Positions 40,171 through 48,578 of a stretch of DNA of 64,000 bases are shown one piece after another (within the stretch, counting starts at the first letter, position 1; the number at the start of each line of letters is the position of its first letter). The DNA is taken from the NCBI RefSeq assembly GCF_023952475.1, contig NZ_JALHRX010000005.1, positions 186,001-250,000 on the forward strand. The letters run 5' to 3'. The notes beneath the pieces are model-generated. The model was not told the DNA's origin, searched no databases, and was given only the letters and a program-made list of their open reading frames with translations. Origin of the DNA: Cupriavidus sp. WGlv3 (lineage in GTDB: Bacteria; Pseudomonadota; Gammaproteobacteria; Burkholderiales; Burkholderiaceae). A program made the position numbers and the translations under genes.

Positions 40171-41178
40171 TTACAGGATATGGCGACCGATCCACCATGC
40201 GATCGCCGCCATGAAGGCCGAGGCCGGGATCGTCAGCACCCAGGCCCACACGATGTTGCCGGCCACCCCCCAACGCACCGCCGACATTTTCTGCGACGAG
40301 CCGACCCCGACGATGGCACCGGTGATCGTATGCGTGGTCGACACCGGCACGCCCAGCGCCGAGGCGAAGAACAGCGTCAGCGCACCGCCGGTCTCGGCGC
40401 AGAAGCCGCCCACGGGCTTGAGCTTGGTGATCTTCTGGCCCATGGTGCGCACGATGCGCCAGCCGCCGAACAGCGTGCCCATGCCGATGGCCACGTAACA
40501 GCTGACGATCACCCAGGTCGGCGGCGGATCGCCGGCGAGCACGTGGCCGCTGGCGATCAGCAGCATCCAGATGATGCCGATGGTCTTCTGCGCATCATTG
40601 CCGCCATGGCCGAGGCTGTACAGCGAAGCCGAGACCAGCTGCAGCCGCCGGAACCAGCGGTCGACGCGCGATGGCGGCGTGCGGAAAAAGGTCCAGCCGA
40701 CGATGACCATCATCAGCGAACCCAGCAGGAAGCCGAGGAAAGGCGACACCAGGATGAACGCCACGGTCTTCAGCAGGCCGCTGGCCACCAGCGCGCCGGT
40801 GCCGGCCTTGGCCACCGCGGCACCCACCAGCCCGCCGATCAGCGCGTGCGACGACGACGACGGAATGCCGTAGTACCAGGTAATGACGTTCCACGCGATC
40901 GCCCCGACCAGCGCCCCGAAGATGACATAGTGGTCGACGACACCGCCCTGGATGGTGCCGGTGCCGACCGTGGCCGCCACCTTTAGGTGGAATACGAAGA
41001 TCGCGACGACGTTGCACATCGCCGCCATCGCCACCGCATGGTGCGGCTTGAGCACGCCCGTGGACACCACCGTCGCGATCGAGTTGGCCGCGTCGTGGAA
41101 GCCGTTCATGAAGTCGAACAGCAATGCCAGCGCCACCAGCAAGGCGATCACCCACAGGCTCATTTGTATGGTCTGCAT
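40171..41178 (-). CDS. pit: Low-affinity inorganic phosphate transporter Pit
   Basis: 335 residues, about ten helices. Two inverted PiT repeats: FDFMNGFHDAANSIATVVSTGVL near residues 22-44 and SLGHGGNDAQKTIGI near 200-214, holding the conserved Gly-Asn-Asp. GIPSSSSHALIGGL is also typical. Imports metal phosphate with protons. 13 bases downstream of its DUF47 partner gene. Confidence 0.94.
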   Translation of the reverse strand: MQTIQMSLWVIALLVALALLFDFMNGFHDAANSIATVVSTGVLKPHHAVAMAAMCNVVAIFVFHLKVAATVGTGTIQGGVVDHYVIFGALVGAIAWNVITWYYGIPSSSSHALIGGLVGAAVAKAGTGALVASGLLKTVAFILVSPFLGFLLGSLMMVIVGWTFFRTPPSRVDRWFRRLQLVSASLYSLGHGGNDAQKTIGIIWMLLIASGHVLAGDPPPTWVIVSCYVAIGMGTLFGGWRIVRTMGQKITKLKPVGGFCAETGGALTLFFASALGVPVSTTHTITGAIVGVGSSQKMSAVRWGVAGNIVWAWVLTIPASAFMAAIAWWIGRHIL

Positions 41179-41191
41179 GCCGATTACCGCC

Positions 41192-41818
41192 TCAGGCGTT
41201 TTCCAGGACGATGCCTTCGATGATGTTGGCGACGTCCTCGCACTTGTCGGTGATCGTCTCGAGCTGCTCGTAGATCGCCTTCAGCTTGATCAGGCGCTTG
41301 ACGTCGGTCTCGTCGCGGAACAGCTTGGACATCGCCGAGCGCATCACGCGGTCGGCCTCGGATTCCAGCTGGTCGATCTGCTGCGCGGTCTTCAGGATGG
41401 TGCTGGCGTTGCCCATGTCCTCGAGCAGGCCCACGGCGATCTTGACCTGATCGCAGCACTGCACGCAGATCGCGGCGAGGCGCAGCGCCTCGTCGGTCAG
41501 GTTGGTCACGTCATACAGCGAGATGGTTTCGGCCACGTCTTCCATCAGGTCCAGGATGTCGTCCATGGTCGTGATGAGCTTGTGGATCTCGTCGCGGTCC
41601 AGCGGCGTGATGAAGGTCTTGTGCAGCAGGTCGATGGTGTCGTGCGTAATGCGATCGGCCTTCTTTTCGGTGGCCTGGACACGCCGGGCATGGGCTTCGG
41701 CGTTGGGCAGGTCGTTGACCAGGGCCTGCAGTTCATGGGCGGCGGTCACCGCGCAGTCGGCATGCTGGTTGAAATATTCGAAGAACTTGCCCTCGGTGGG
41801 CATGAATCGGCCGAACAT
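41192..41818 (-). CDS. DUF47 (PhoU-like) Pit accessory protein
   Basis: 208 residues from the ATG at 41818 (MFGRFMPTEGKFFEYFNQHA). All-helical PhoU-like fold with acidic metal-binding clusters (EKKADRITHD, DRDEIHKLITTMDDILDLMED, ESEADRVMR). DUF47 genes sit before pit in many bacteria and are thought to control its activity. The pair is a two-gene operon. Confidence 0.93.
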   Translation of the reverse strand: MFGRFMPTEGKFFEYFNQHADCAVTAAHELQALVNDLPNAEAHARRVQATEKKADRITHDTIDLLHKTFITPLDRDEIHKLITTMDDILDLMEDVAETISLYDVTNLTDEALRLAAICVQCCDQVKIAVGLLEDMGNASTILKTAQQIDQLESEADRVMRSAMSKLFRDETDVKRLIKLKAIYEQLETITDKCEDVANIIEGIVLENA

Positions 41819-42008
41819 GGAATGTTCCTTGTGGCAGCGTGGTATCGCTGCGGATGGTGTTGCGGGATTAAGCGGACGCGAGCATGACGGCCGCGGATGG
41901 CGGCTGTCATCAAAGCGCAATATTTTACAGGGTTAGCGGGACATTGCCCGCGTATTTGGCACAAACGAGACGGGCAGGCACGCCGGAGGGCCGACCCGCT
42001 TGACTTCG

Positions 42009-43400
42009 TCAGGTGTCGTTGTCGAAGAAGGCCGGGCCGCCGCTGAAGTTGTCGAACTTCGTGAACTGGCCGAGGAAGGTCAGGCGCACGGTGCCGATCG
42101 GGCCGTTACGCTGCTTGCCGATGATGATTTCGGCGGTGCCCTTGTCCTGCGAGTCGGCGTTATAGACTTCGTCGCGGTAGATGAACAGGATCACGTCGGC
42201 ATCCTGTTCGATAGCGCCCGATTCGCGCAGGTCGGACATCACCGGGCGCTTGTTGGGGCGCTGTTCCAGGCTTCGGTTCAGCTGCGACAGCGCGATCACC
42301 GGGCAATTCAGCTCCTTCGCCAGGCCCTTCAGGGAACGCGAGATTTCTGAAATCTCCGTGGCGCGGTTCTCGCCGCCGCCGGAGCCCGACATCAGCTGCA
42401 GGTAGTCGATGATGATCAGGCCCAGCTGCCCACACTGGCGCGCCAGGCGGCGCGAACGGGCGCGCAGCTCCATCGGGTTCAGCGCTGGCGTTTCGTCGAT
42501 AAACAGCTGGGTGTCGTTCATGCGCTGGATCGCATGCGTCAGCCGCGGCCAGTCCTCGTCGAGCAGGCGCCCGGTGCGCAGCCGGTGCTGGTCGAGGCGG
42601 CCAACCGAGCCGAGCATACGCATGGCCAGCTGCGTGCCCGCCATTTCCATCGAGAACACCGCCACCGGCAGGCCTTGCTCCACCGCCACGTGCTCGCCGA
42701 TGTTCAGCGAGAACGCGGTCTTGCCCATCGACGGGCGGCCGGCGACGATGACCAGGTCGCCCGGCTGCATGCCGCTGGTCATCTTGTCCAGGTCGATGAA
42801 GCCGGTCGGCACGCCGGTGACATCGGTGGTCGAATCGCGGTGATACAGCTCGTCGATGCGCTCCACCACCTGGGTCAGCAGCGGCTGGATTTCCTGGAAG
42901 CCCTTCTGCCCGCGCGAGCCTTCTTCGGCAATCGCAAAGACCTTGGATTCGGCCTCGTCGAGCAACTCGCGCACCTCGCGCCCCTTGGGCGCGAATGCGG
43001 CGGAGGCGATATCGTCGGCCACCGTCACCAGCTTGCGCAGCACCGAGCGCTCGCGCACGATTTCCGCGTAGCGGCGGATGTTGGCGGCGCTGGGGGTGTT
43101 CTGCGCCAGCGAATTCAGGTACGCCAGTCCGCCGACCTCTTCGGCCTTGCCGGCCACCTGCAGCATCTCGTAGACCGTGATCACGTCGGCGGGCTTGGTC
43201 GCCGAGATCAACCGGGCGATGCTCTGGAAGATCATCCGGTGGTCGAAACGGTAGAAGTCCGCCTCTGAAAGGAAGTCCGCGATACGGTCCCAGGCGGCAT
43301 TGTCCAGCAACAGCCCACCGAGCACCGATTGCTCGGCTTCGATGGAGTGCGGCGGGACCTTGAGGTTATCGAGTTGGGGGTCGGCGACGGGCGCGTTCAT
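42009..43400 (-). CDS. dnaB: Replicative DNA helicase DnaB
   Basis: 463 residues. N-terminal domain (about 20-125) with PPHSIEAEQSVLGGLL, linker, then RecA-like helicase: Walker A AGRPSMGKTAFSL (about 215), VFSMEM, LIIIDYLQLM Walker B, and the SLEQRPNKRPVMSDLRESGAIEQDADVI loop. No intein. Ring helicase at the fork. 164 bases after rplI, beyond a strong terminator, so it has its own promoter. Confidence 0.97.
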   Translation of the reverse strand: MNAPVADPQLDNLKVPPHSIEAEQSVLGGLLLDNAAWDRIADFLSEADFYRFDHRMIFQSIARLISATKPADVITVYEMLQVAGKAEEVGGLAYLNSLAQNTPSAANIRRYAEIVRERSVLRKLVTVADDIASAAFAPKGREVRELLDEAESKVFAIAEEGSRGQKGFQEIQPLLTQVVERIDELYHRDSTTDVTGVPTGFIDLDKMTSGMQPGDLVIVAGRPSMGKTAFSLNIGEHVAVEQGLPVAVFSMEMAGTQLAMRMLGSVGRLDQHRLRTGRLLDEDWPRLTHAIQRMNDTQLFIDETPALNPMELRARSRRLARQCGQLGLIIIDYLQLMSGSGGGENRATEISEISRSLKGLAKELNCPVIALSQLNRSLEQRPNKRPVMSDLRESGAIEQDADVILFIYRDEVYNADSQDKGTAEIIIGKQRNGPIGTVRLTFLGQFTKFDNFSGGPAFFDNDT

Positions 43401-43477
43401 GGGGAGGGATTATAACGGCGAGCGGACACACTTCGCCGTACATTTGGCGACAGCGCCGTCCAGGGCAGGCGGGAAAC

Positions 43478-43511
43478 AAAAAAGGCAGGAGCCGGGGCTC
43501 CTGCCTTTTTT
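43478..43511 (-). terminator. Terminator of the rpsF-priB-rpsR-rplI operon
   Basis: GGCAGGAGC/GCTCCTGCC stem with A6 and T6 on either side, 53 bases after the rplI stop; would also stop plus-strand transcription. Confidence 0.93.
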
Positions 43512-43564
43512 GCAATGCTTGCGGGCTTCGGCCGGCGTGGTGCGCCGGTCGAGGCGGCGCGTCC

Positions 43565-44017
43565 TTAGACGCTCTCGCCCACCACCGACACGGTCACGTC
43601 GACCACGACGTCCGTGTGCAGCGCAACGCTGACCGGGTGGTCGCCCACCGTCTTCAGCGGACCGTTCGGCAGGCGAACCTGCGCCTTTTCCAGCTTGTAG
43701 CCTTGGCCAGCAAGGGCTTCAGCGATGTCGGCGTTGGTCACCGAACCGAACAGGCGGCCGTCCACACCCGACTTCTGGGTGATCTGGACGTTCAGGCCGT
43801 TCAACTTCTCGCCTTCGGCTTGCGCGGCGGCCAGCTTCTCGGCAGCGGCCTTTTCCAGCTCGGCGCGCTTGACTTCGAATTCGGCGATCGCGCTTTGCGT
43901 GGCGCGGCGGGCCTTCTTGCCCGGGATCAGGAAGTTACGGGCATAACCGTCCTTCACCTTGACGATGTCACCCAGGTTGCCCAAGTTGACGACTTTTTCC
44001 AGCAGAATGATTTGCAT
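43565..44017 (-). CDS. rplI: Ribosomal protein bL9
   Basis: 150 residues, [33 protein letters not shown]-terminal rRNA-binding domain, long Ala/Glu/Lys-rich connecting helix (about 42-75) and the C-terminal domain. Last gene of the operon, 31 bases after rpsR. Confidence 0.98.
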   Translation of the reverse strand: MQIILLEKVVNLGNLGDIVKVKDGYARNFLIPGKKARRATQSAIAEFEVKRAELEKAAAEKLAAAQAEGEKLNGLNVQITQKSGVDGRLFGSVTNADIAEALAGQGYKLEKAQVRLPNGPLKTVGDHPVSVALHTDVVVDVTVSVVGESV

Positions 44018-44048
44018 CGTGTTCTCTCCTTACGGACCTAGGGCCTGA

Positions 44049-44327
44049 TCAGTTCTTGTGCAGGTCGGTGTACGGCATCAGCGCGAGGAAACGCGCGCGC
44101 TTGATGGCCGTATCCAGCTGACGCTGATAGTGAGCCTTGGTACCGGTCAGGCGGGCCGGCGTGATCTTGCCGTTGTCGCCGATGAAGTCCTTCAGAGTGT
44201 CCAGATCCTTGTAGTCGATCTGTTCGACGCCAGCCACGGTGAAGCGGCAGAAGCGCTTGCGCTTGAACAGCGGGTTCTGTTGCTGGAAGCGCTTCTTGTT
44301 CTTGTTGTCACGTTTGACGAATGCCAT
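44049..44327 (-). CDS. rpsR: Ribosomal protein bS18
   Basis: 92 residues. Basic start [29 protein letters not shown], then [48 protein letters not shown]. Binds S6 in the 30S platform; the S6:S18 pair may also repress this operon through the leader at 45115-45144. Confidence 0.98.
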
Positions 44328-44330
44328 GAT

Positions 44331-44630
44331 TCAATCCTTTTCGAATGCTTTACATCCAGTGATGTGAAAGACGAGAGCCTTGCTGTTGCGGTGCTTGCGG
44401 GCCAGGAATCCTTCGCAGTCGAGCAGCGTGCCGAGCGGAAGCCGCTCCAGACGCTGGCCAACCTGGCCGATTCCCATCGCAGCGATTGCAAACTCGACCT
44501 GCCGCGGCGTCTGTGCCTCGACGGCCTCGCCGCTGTACTGCAGGATGCAGTTCACGACGGGGACCCCGGCCGGGGTATAGCGCAGGGCATCGCGTTCCGC
44601 CAGGGTGGCGGCAAGCCGAAGCTGGTTCAA
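44331..44630 (-). CDS. priB: Primosomal replication protein N (PriB), TTG start
   Basis: 99 residues beginning LNQLRLAATLAERDALRYTPAGVPV (TTG read as Met). No ATG exists at this end; TTG at 44630 is chosen because AGAGG lies 7 bases before it and the product then matches the family start. OB-fold ssDNA-binding protein, with LQYSGEAVEAQTPRQVEFAIAAMGIGQ. Assists PriA-driven restart. 2 to 3 bases before rpsR, coupled. Confidence 0.93.
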   Translation of the reverse strand: MNQLRLAATLAERDALRYTPAGVPVVNCILQYSGEAVEAQTPRQVEFAIAAMGIGQVGQRLERLPLGTLLDCEGFLARKHRNSKALVFHITGCKAFEKD

Positions 44631-44719
44631 CGCGTGACCTCTTGCTGGTTGCAATCGTTGCGGTTTGCGCTCGCGCCCCGGCCGACGCTGTCAGCCACGG
44701 CGCGCACCGCAGTCCGCAC

Positions 44720-45094
44720 TCAGGCGGCCTGGCCTTCGGTGGTCGTTTGCGCGGCCTTGCGGGCTTCTTCGCGCTGCACTTCCTTCATCATCGGCGAAGG
44801 TGCGGTCTCGGCCTTCTTGGTCTGCACGATCAGGTGGCGCAGGACGGCGTCGTTGAACTTGAACGCGTGTTCCAGTTCAGCCAGGGTTTCCTTGCCGCAT
44901 TCGATGTTCAGGCAAACGTAGTGAGCCTTGGCCAGCTTCTGGATCATGTAAGCCATCTGGCGACGGCCCCAGTCTTCCACGCGGTGAACGTTGCCGTTCT
45001 GCGAGGTCACGAGCTGCTTGTAGCGCTCGATCATGGCGGGCACTTGCTCGCTCTGGTCCGGGTGGACGATGAAGACGATCTCGTAATGACGCAT
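44720..45094 (-). CDS. rpsF: Ribosomal protein bS6
   Basis: 124 residues from the ATG at 45094 ([25 protein letters not shown]), preceded by AAAAGGAG. First gene of the operon; acidic/polar C-tail after residue 100 ([18 protein letters not shown]) is normal. Forms the S6:S18 heterodimer. Confidence 0.98.
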   Translation of the reverse strand: MRHYEIVFIVHPDQSEQVPAMIERYKQLVTSQNGNVHRVEDWGRRQMAYMIQKLAKAHYVCLNIECGKETLAELEHAFKFNDAVLRHLIVQTKKAETAPSPMMKEVQREEARKAAQTTTEGQAA

Positions 45095-45114
45095 TGACGC
45101 TCCTTTTGGGATTA

Positions 45115-45144
45115 GCCACCCGGGCGTCACGAGTCCGGTGTGGC
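45115..45144 (-). promoter_or_regulatory. rpsF leader hairpin, candidate S6:S18 autoregulatory site
   Basis: In the mRNA, GCCAC pairs with GTGGC and CCGG with CCGG, with one bulged A and an 11-base loop, 20 bases before the rpsF start. S6:S18 leaders in other bacteria are hairpins with a bulged or stem-adjacent CCG. The match is partial, hence moderate confidence. Confidence 0.5.
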
Positions 45145-45163
45145 AAGGTTTGAATAGCCTTAA

Positions 45164-45193
45164 ATTATAGCCCGCTCCGCGCCGACAACGCAA
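45164..45193 (-). promoter_or_regulatory. Promoter of the rpsF operon
   Basis: Minus strand TTGCGT, 18 bases, TATAAT. The -10 is perfect; the -35 is weak (3 of 6). It places the start about 60 bases before rpsF. Confidence 0.6.
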
Positions 45194-45214
45194 GCCGCTG
45201 ATTTCACGGGCAAA

Positions 45215-46207
45215 TCAGGCGCTGGCAAAGACCGCCTGCAGCCGCGCCGGGTCGCGCGCGAGCCCGGCATCCGCCGCCAGGGCCAGCGCCAGCAACACGC
45301 GCGCCTTGTAGGGGTTGAGGTCCGCGGCGGACACGAACACACCGTCGGCAGGGCTGGGCTGCGGCGGGATCGCCACATGCCCCGCACCGGTACGCGAACT
45401 GCGCACCACCGCCACCCCGGCTGCTGCGGCGTCGGCAAGGGCCGCTGCCAGCACCTCATGGACCGAGCCATTGCCGGTCGCGGCGACGACCAGCCCGGCG
45501 GCGCCGGCCTGCACCAGCGCATCCACCACCGCCCTGCCCGGCTGAGCGTAGCTGGCCACGATCTCCACCACCGGCCACCGTGCCGGCATCGGGCCGATGG
45601 GTGCAGCCGCCCGGGGCGCCCGGGCAAAGCGCACGTAGTCGTCCTGCACGAACCCCAGCGGCCCGCACGGAGAGACAAAGGCATCGACCGCCGACGTATG
45701 CATCTTGGCCACGTCGCGTGCCGCGTGGATCTGCTGGTTCAGCACCACCAGCACGCCCTTGCCGCGCGCATCCGGATGGGCGGCGACGCGCACCGCATCG
45801 AGCAGGTTCAGCGGCCCGTCCGCCGACAGCGACGTCGACGGACGCATCGCCGCGGTCAGCACCACGGGCACCGGGCACGATTGCGTCAGATGCAGCGCCA
45901 TCGCGGATTCTTCCAGCGTGTCGGTGCCGTGCGTGATCACGATGCCCGCAACGTCGGGCTGCGCCGACCAGTGCTCGACCCGCGCCGCCAGTGTTTGCCA
46001 CAGCGCGAAGGTCATGTCCTTGCTGTCGACCTGCGCCACCTGCTCGGCCTCGATGCGGGCCACCGACTGCAAGGACGGCACCGCAGCCAGCAATGAGGAC
46101 ACCGGCACGGTCGCCGCCTGGTAGCGAGCGCTGCTGGCGGCGCTGCCGGCCGCGCCGGCGATGGTACCGCCAGTGGCCAATACGACAATGCGAGGCAATT
46201 GGGTCAT
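45215..46207 (-). CDS. L-asparaginase
   Basis: 330 residues from the ATG at 46207. Catalytic Thr12 in LATGGTIAG, THGTDTLEES with Thr95-Asp96, AAMRPSTSLSADGPLNLLDAV and Lys168 in ARDVAKMHTS: a full class 1 active site. The sequence motifs look type II, yet no signal peptide is present, so it is probably cytoplasmic. Hydrolyses asparagine (perhaps glutamine) to the acid and ammonia. Divergent from lexA. Confidence 0.92.
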   Translation of the reverse strand: MTQLPRIVVLATGGTIAGAAGSAASSARYQAATVPVSSLLAAVPSLQSVARIEAEQVAQVDSKDMTFALWQTLAARVEHWSAQPDVAGIVITHGTDTLEESAMALHLTQSCPVPVVLTAAMRPSTSLSADGPLNLLDAVRVAAHPDARGKGVLVVLNQQIHAARDVAKMHTSAVDAFVSPCGPLGFVQDDYVRFARAPRAAAPIGPMPARWPVVEIVASYAQPGRAVVDALVQAGAAGLVVAATGNGSVHEVLAAALADAAAAGVAVVRSSRTGAGHVAIPPQPSPADGVFVSAADLNPYKARVLLALALAADAGLARDPARLQAVFASA

Positions 46208-46346
46208 GGGAGCGCGCAAGGATTTTGATCTGGACAAAGGAAAGGCGATTGTAGCGGGCGCACGCGCCCTGCCGCAGCCGCGATCAGAGGCATCGACCGA
46301 CGTCCATGCGACACGCCTCAAAATTCTGCTTGCACTGACGCCGATA

Positions 46347-46382
46347 CTGTATAAAATCACAGCATACTGTTTAAACATACAG
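46347..46382 (+). promoter_or_regulatory. Two LexA (SOS) boxes upstream of lexA
   Basis: CTGT-ATAAAATC-ACAG at 46347-46362 and CTGT-TTAAACAT-ACAG at 46367-46382, each a perfect CTGT-N8-ACAG, 20 bases centre to centre (two helical turns). They overlap the TATAAA-like -10 at 46350, so LexA would block its own promoter, as in E. coli. Confidence 0.95.
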
Positions 46383-46462
46383 TGCCCGGCTCGCCGGATG
46401 CTGGATAACGGACCAGTGCTTCCGTCATCCAGGCCAGCGGCCCTGCACGGAACGGCGATCCC

Positions 46463-47116
46463 ATGGCGACCCTGACACCCCGGCAGCAGCAGATTTTCGA
46501 TCTGATCCGCAACACGATCCGCCGTACCGGCTTCCCCCCTACCCGCGCCGAGATCGCGGCGGAGTTCGGTTTCTCCTCGCCCAATGCAGCGGAAGAACAC
46601 CTTCGGGCGCTGGCCCGCAAAGGCGTGATCGAACTGACGCCGGGGGCGTCTCGTGGCATCCGCCTGAAGGTCTCGCGCAGCGATTCGGAACTGCCTGACC
46701 AGTTCTCGTTGCCGATGGCTGGCGTGATGCAGCTGACGCTGCCGCTGGTGGGCCGCGTCGCAGCCGGCAGCCCCATCCTGGCCGCCGAGCATATCGATCG
46801 CCAGTACCAGGTCGATGCCTCGGTCTTCGATGAGCGACCGGATTACCTGCTGCGCGTGCGCGGGCTGAGCATGCGCGACGCCGGCATCCTCGACGGCGAC
46901 CTGCTCGCCGTGCGCCGCGCCAGCGAGGCCGCCAACGGCAAGATCGTGGTGGCGCGACTGGGCGACGACGTCACCGTCAAGCGCCTGCAGCGGCGCGGTG
47001 GCCATATCGAACTGATTGCCGAGAACCCGGACTTCACCAACATCATCGTCGAGCCTGGTGAAGAGTTCTCGCTGGAAGGCATCGCCGTCGGGCTGATCCG
47101 CTCTTCCGGCTTCTAG
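46463..47116 (+). CDS. lexA: LexA SOS repressor/autoprotease
   Basis: 217 residues. Winged helix (1-70, [33 protein letters not shown]), cleavage site Ala101-Gly102 in GRVAAGSP, catalytic Ser136 in RGLSMRDAG and Lys173 in VTVKRL. RecA filaments trigger self-cleavage and so the SOS response. Two SOS boxes precede it. Confidence 0.97.
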   Translation: MATLTPRQQQIFDLIRNTIRRTGFPPTRAEIAAEFGFSSPNAAEEHLRALARKGVIELTPGASRGIRLKVSRSDSELPDQFSLPMAGVMQLTLPLVGRVAAGSPILAAEHIDRQYQVDASVFDERPDYLLRVRGLSMRDAGILDGDLLAVRRASEAANGKIVVARLGDDVTVKRLQRRGGHIELIAENPDFTNIIVEPGEEFSLEGIAVGLIRSSGF

Positions 47117-47230
47117 CCGGGCACCATCGCAGGCACTCGTCCTGCGCGGGCCCACCCGCTTCCATTGCTTTGCAGACGCCGCCCGGCTTGCCGGGTGTTG
47201 ACCCCGCTTTGCCTAAAAAGAGGTGCCACC

Positions 47231-47401
47231 ATGCCGCAAATCCACCACGTCGCCGCCCGTCGTCCGGTCAAGCCCGTGCCGTTTCGCCAGAGCAAGGGCG
47301 TACGCGTCTACCAGGGTACGCAGCGCCGTACCATGGTCGGCAGCATGGCGGCCATCTGCCGCATGCTGGAACTTGAAACCACCGAAAAGCTGGCCGCCTG
47401 A
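47231..47401 (+). CDS. Small basic protein of unknown function next to lexA
   Basis: 56 residues from the ATG at 47231, with AAAGAGGTG before it. Basic N-half (HHVAARRPVKPVPFRQSKG), then YQGTQRRTMVGSMAAICRMLELETTEKLAA, which looks like one helix. I do not recognise a family. Good ribosome site and co-direction 114 bases after lexA support it being real; SOS induction by readthrough is possible. Confidence 0.65.
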   Translation: MPQIHHVAARRPVKPVPFRQSKGVRVYQGTQRRTMVGSMAAICRMLELETTEKLAA

Positions 47402-47446
47402 CTGATATCGGCAGACCCTTGCCGCGTCGCCGGCCCTCTGCCCCGC

Positions 47447-47824
47447 TCAGCTACGCGCGCACGCCTTGGCTTCGGCCTCGAGTTCCGTCGGCGTCAGCTG
47501 GGGAAACCAGGTATCGGTCTTGCGCAATTCCAGCGCCGTGCCATCGGCCTGTGCCGTAAGAGAGATCAGGTAGGCGTATTGATACTCACCGCTTGCCGCG
47601 CTCTGGCCGATACGGATTTCGGTCTGGTTTTTCGCCGGCAACTGGACCAGCGTAGCCTCATCGCCCAGATTGTTGCGCAGGCATTTCGCGACCTCGGCCA
47701 TCTTGACCGGCGTAAACAGCCGCATCGGCGGGCGAGCGCGGACGTCCTTCTCCGAAGTGCCAGTGGCACACCCTGCCACCATGGTTGCCATCGCTGCGCC
47801 AATCAGTACCGTTCGAACCAACAT
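47447..47824 (-). CDS. Small lipoprotein
   Basis: 125 residues. Lipobox VAGC (Cys19) after a short hydrophobic signal. The mature part contains two cysteines (about 49 and 122, possible disulfide) and a beta-like region GEYQYAYLISLTAQADGTALELRKTDTWFP. Family unknown. It is convergent with the small gene after lexA. Confidence 0.8.
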   Translation of the reverse strand: MLVRTVLIGAAMATMVAGCATGTSEKDVRARPPMRLFTPVKMAEVAKCLRNNLGDEATLVQLPAKNQTEIRIGQSAASGEYQYAYLISLTAQADGTALELRKTDTWFPQLTPTELEAEAKACARS

Positions 47825-47972
47825 ACCGCCCCCGGAAATGAAAAACGGCGCCCTTGGACGTGCAGGTATTGTGGGCGCCGGGTGCGGATTTTAACCTGCA
47901 CGCGGGGCACACGCCATCTCGATCTTTGCCATTGGCCGGCAACGGCCTTTGGCATGGCAAGGCGCTTACCAG

Positions 47973-48287
47973 TTACCAGCGCTTGCACTCGATCTTCTCT
48001 TCGAATTCCCCGTCGCGCTTCCATTCGCGCTCGATCAGGCAAGGGCCTTCGCGGTATTTCTGCTTCTGCTCGTAACCGCGCGGCCCGCCCTTGCACTTGC
48101 GCTCTTCCTTGTATTCGCCATCGCGCTTCTGCTCGCGTTCCACCTCGCAGCCGCCGCTACGGAACTTCTCCTTGTATTCGCCGCCATGGCGATAGCCACC
48201 GGGATAATCGCGGTCGTCGGCCTGCGCCAGCGATGGCGCCATCAAACACAGTAGCAAGGAGACAGCGGCAGCGGGCGTCCGGAACAT
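47973..48287 (-). CDS. Secreted charged protein with an internal repeat
   Basis: 104 residues. Signal peptide MFRTPAAAVSLLLCLMAPSLAQA (about 23). The mature 80 residues are rich in Lys, Arg and Glu and contain two copies of C-x-x-E-R-E-x-K-R-D-G-E-x-x-E-x-x-x-C-K (starting about residues 46 and 82), with cysteines bounding each copy. No family is recognised. It looks like a small periplasmic protein of paired, disulfide-closed hairpins; function unknown. Confidence 0.78.
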   Translation of the reverse strand: MFRTPAAAVSLLLCLMAPSLAQADDRDYPGGYRHGGEYKEKFRSGGCEVEREQKRDGEYKEERKCKGGPRGYEQKQKYREGPCLIEREWKRDGEFEEKIECKRW

Positions 48288-48578
48288 GGGAGAAACGGCA
48301 GGAGCGAAATTGCGGCCAGCATAGCAACCGGAATCGCTGGCCGCTGTATCAAAGCGTTACGCGCGGCGATCAGCGCAATTCCCCGACCACGACGCGCCAT
48401 GCTCCGCTTATTTCGTGGCGCAGCAAACCTTGGCGCGGTACCCTATACTCACGTCTTCTTGCTGGCCCGCCCCGCGCCTGGCGCCTGTCGGGGTGCAGTG
48501 ACCTGCATATGCCACCGCGCCAGTCTCTGGGGTCTGCCGACGCTGCCGCGTCCGGCCCGCATCCAATTGCCGTATTCC

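Noticed and set aside
46347..46382. SOS boxes serving the asparaginase gene
   Set aside because: They are 140 bases from its start and overlap the lexA promoter; regulation of asparaginase by LexA has no support here.
45215..47155. Asparaginase as a 646-residue fusion extending through lexA
   Set aside because: The extra N-terminal part is antisense to lexA; the ATG at 46207 gives a normal asparaginase.
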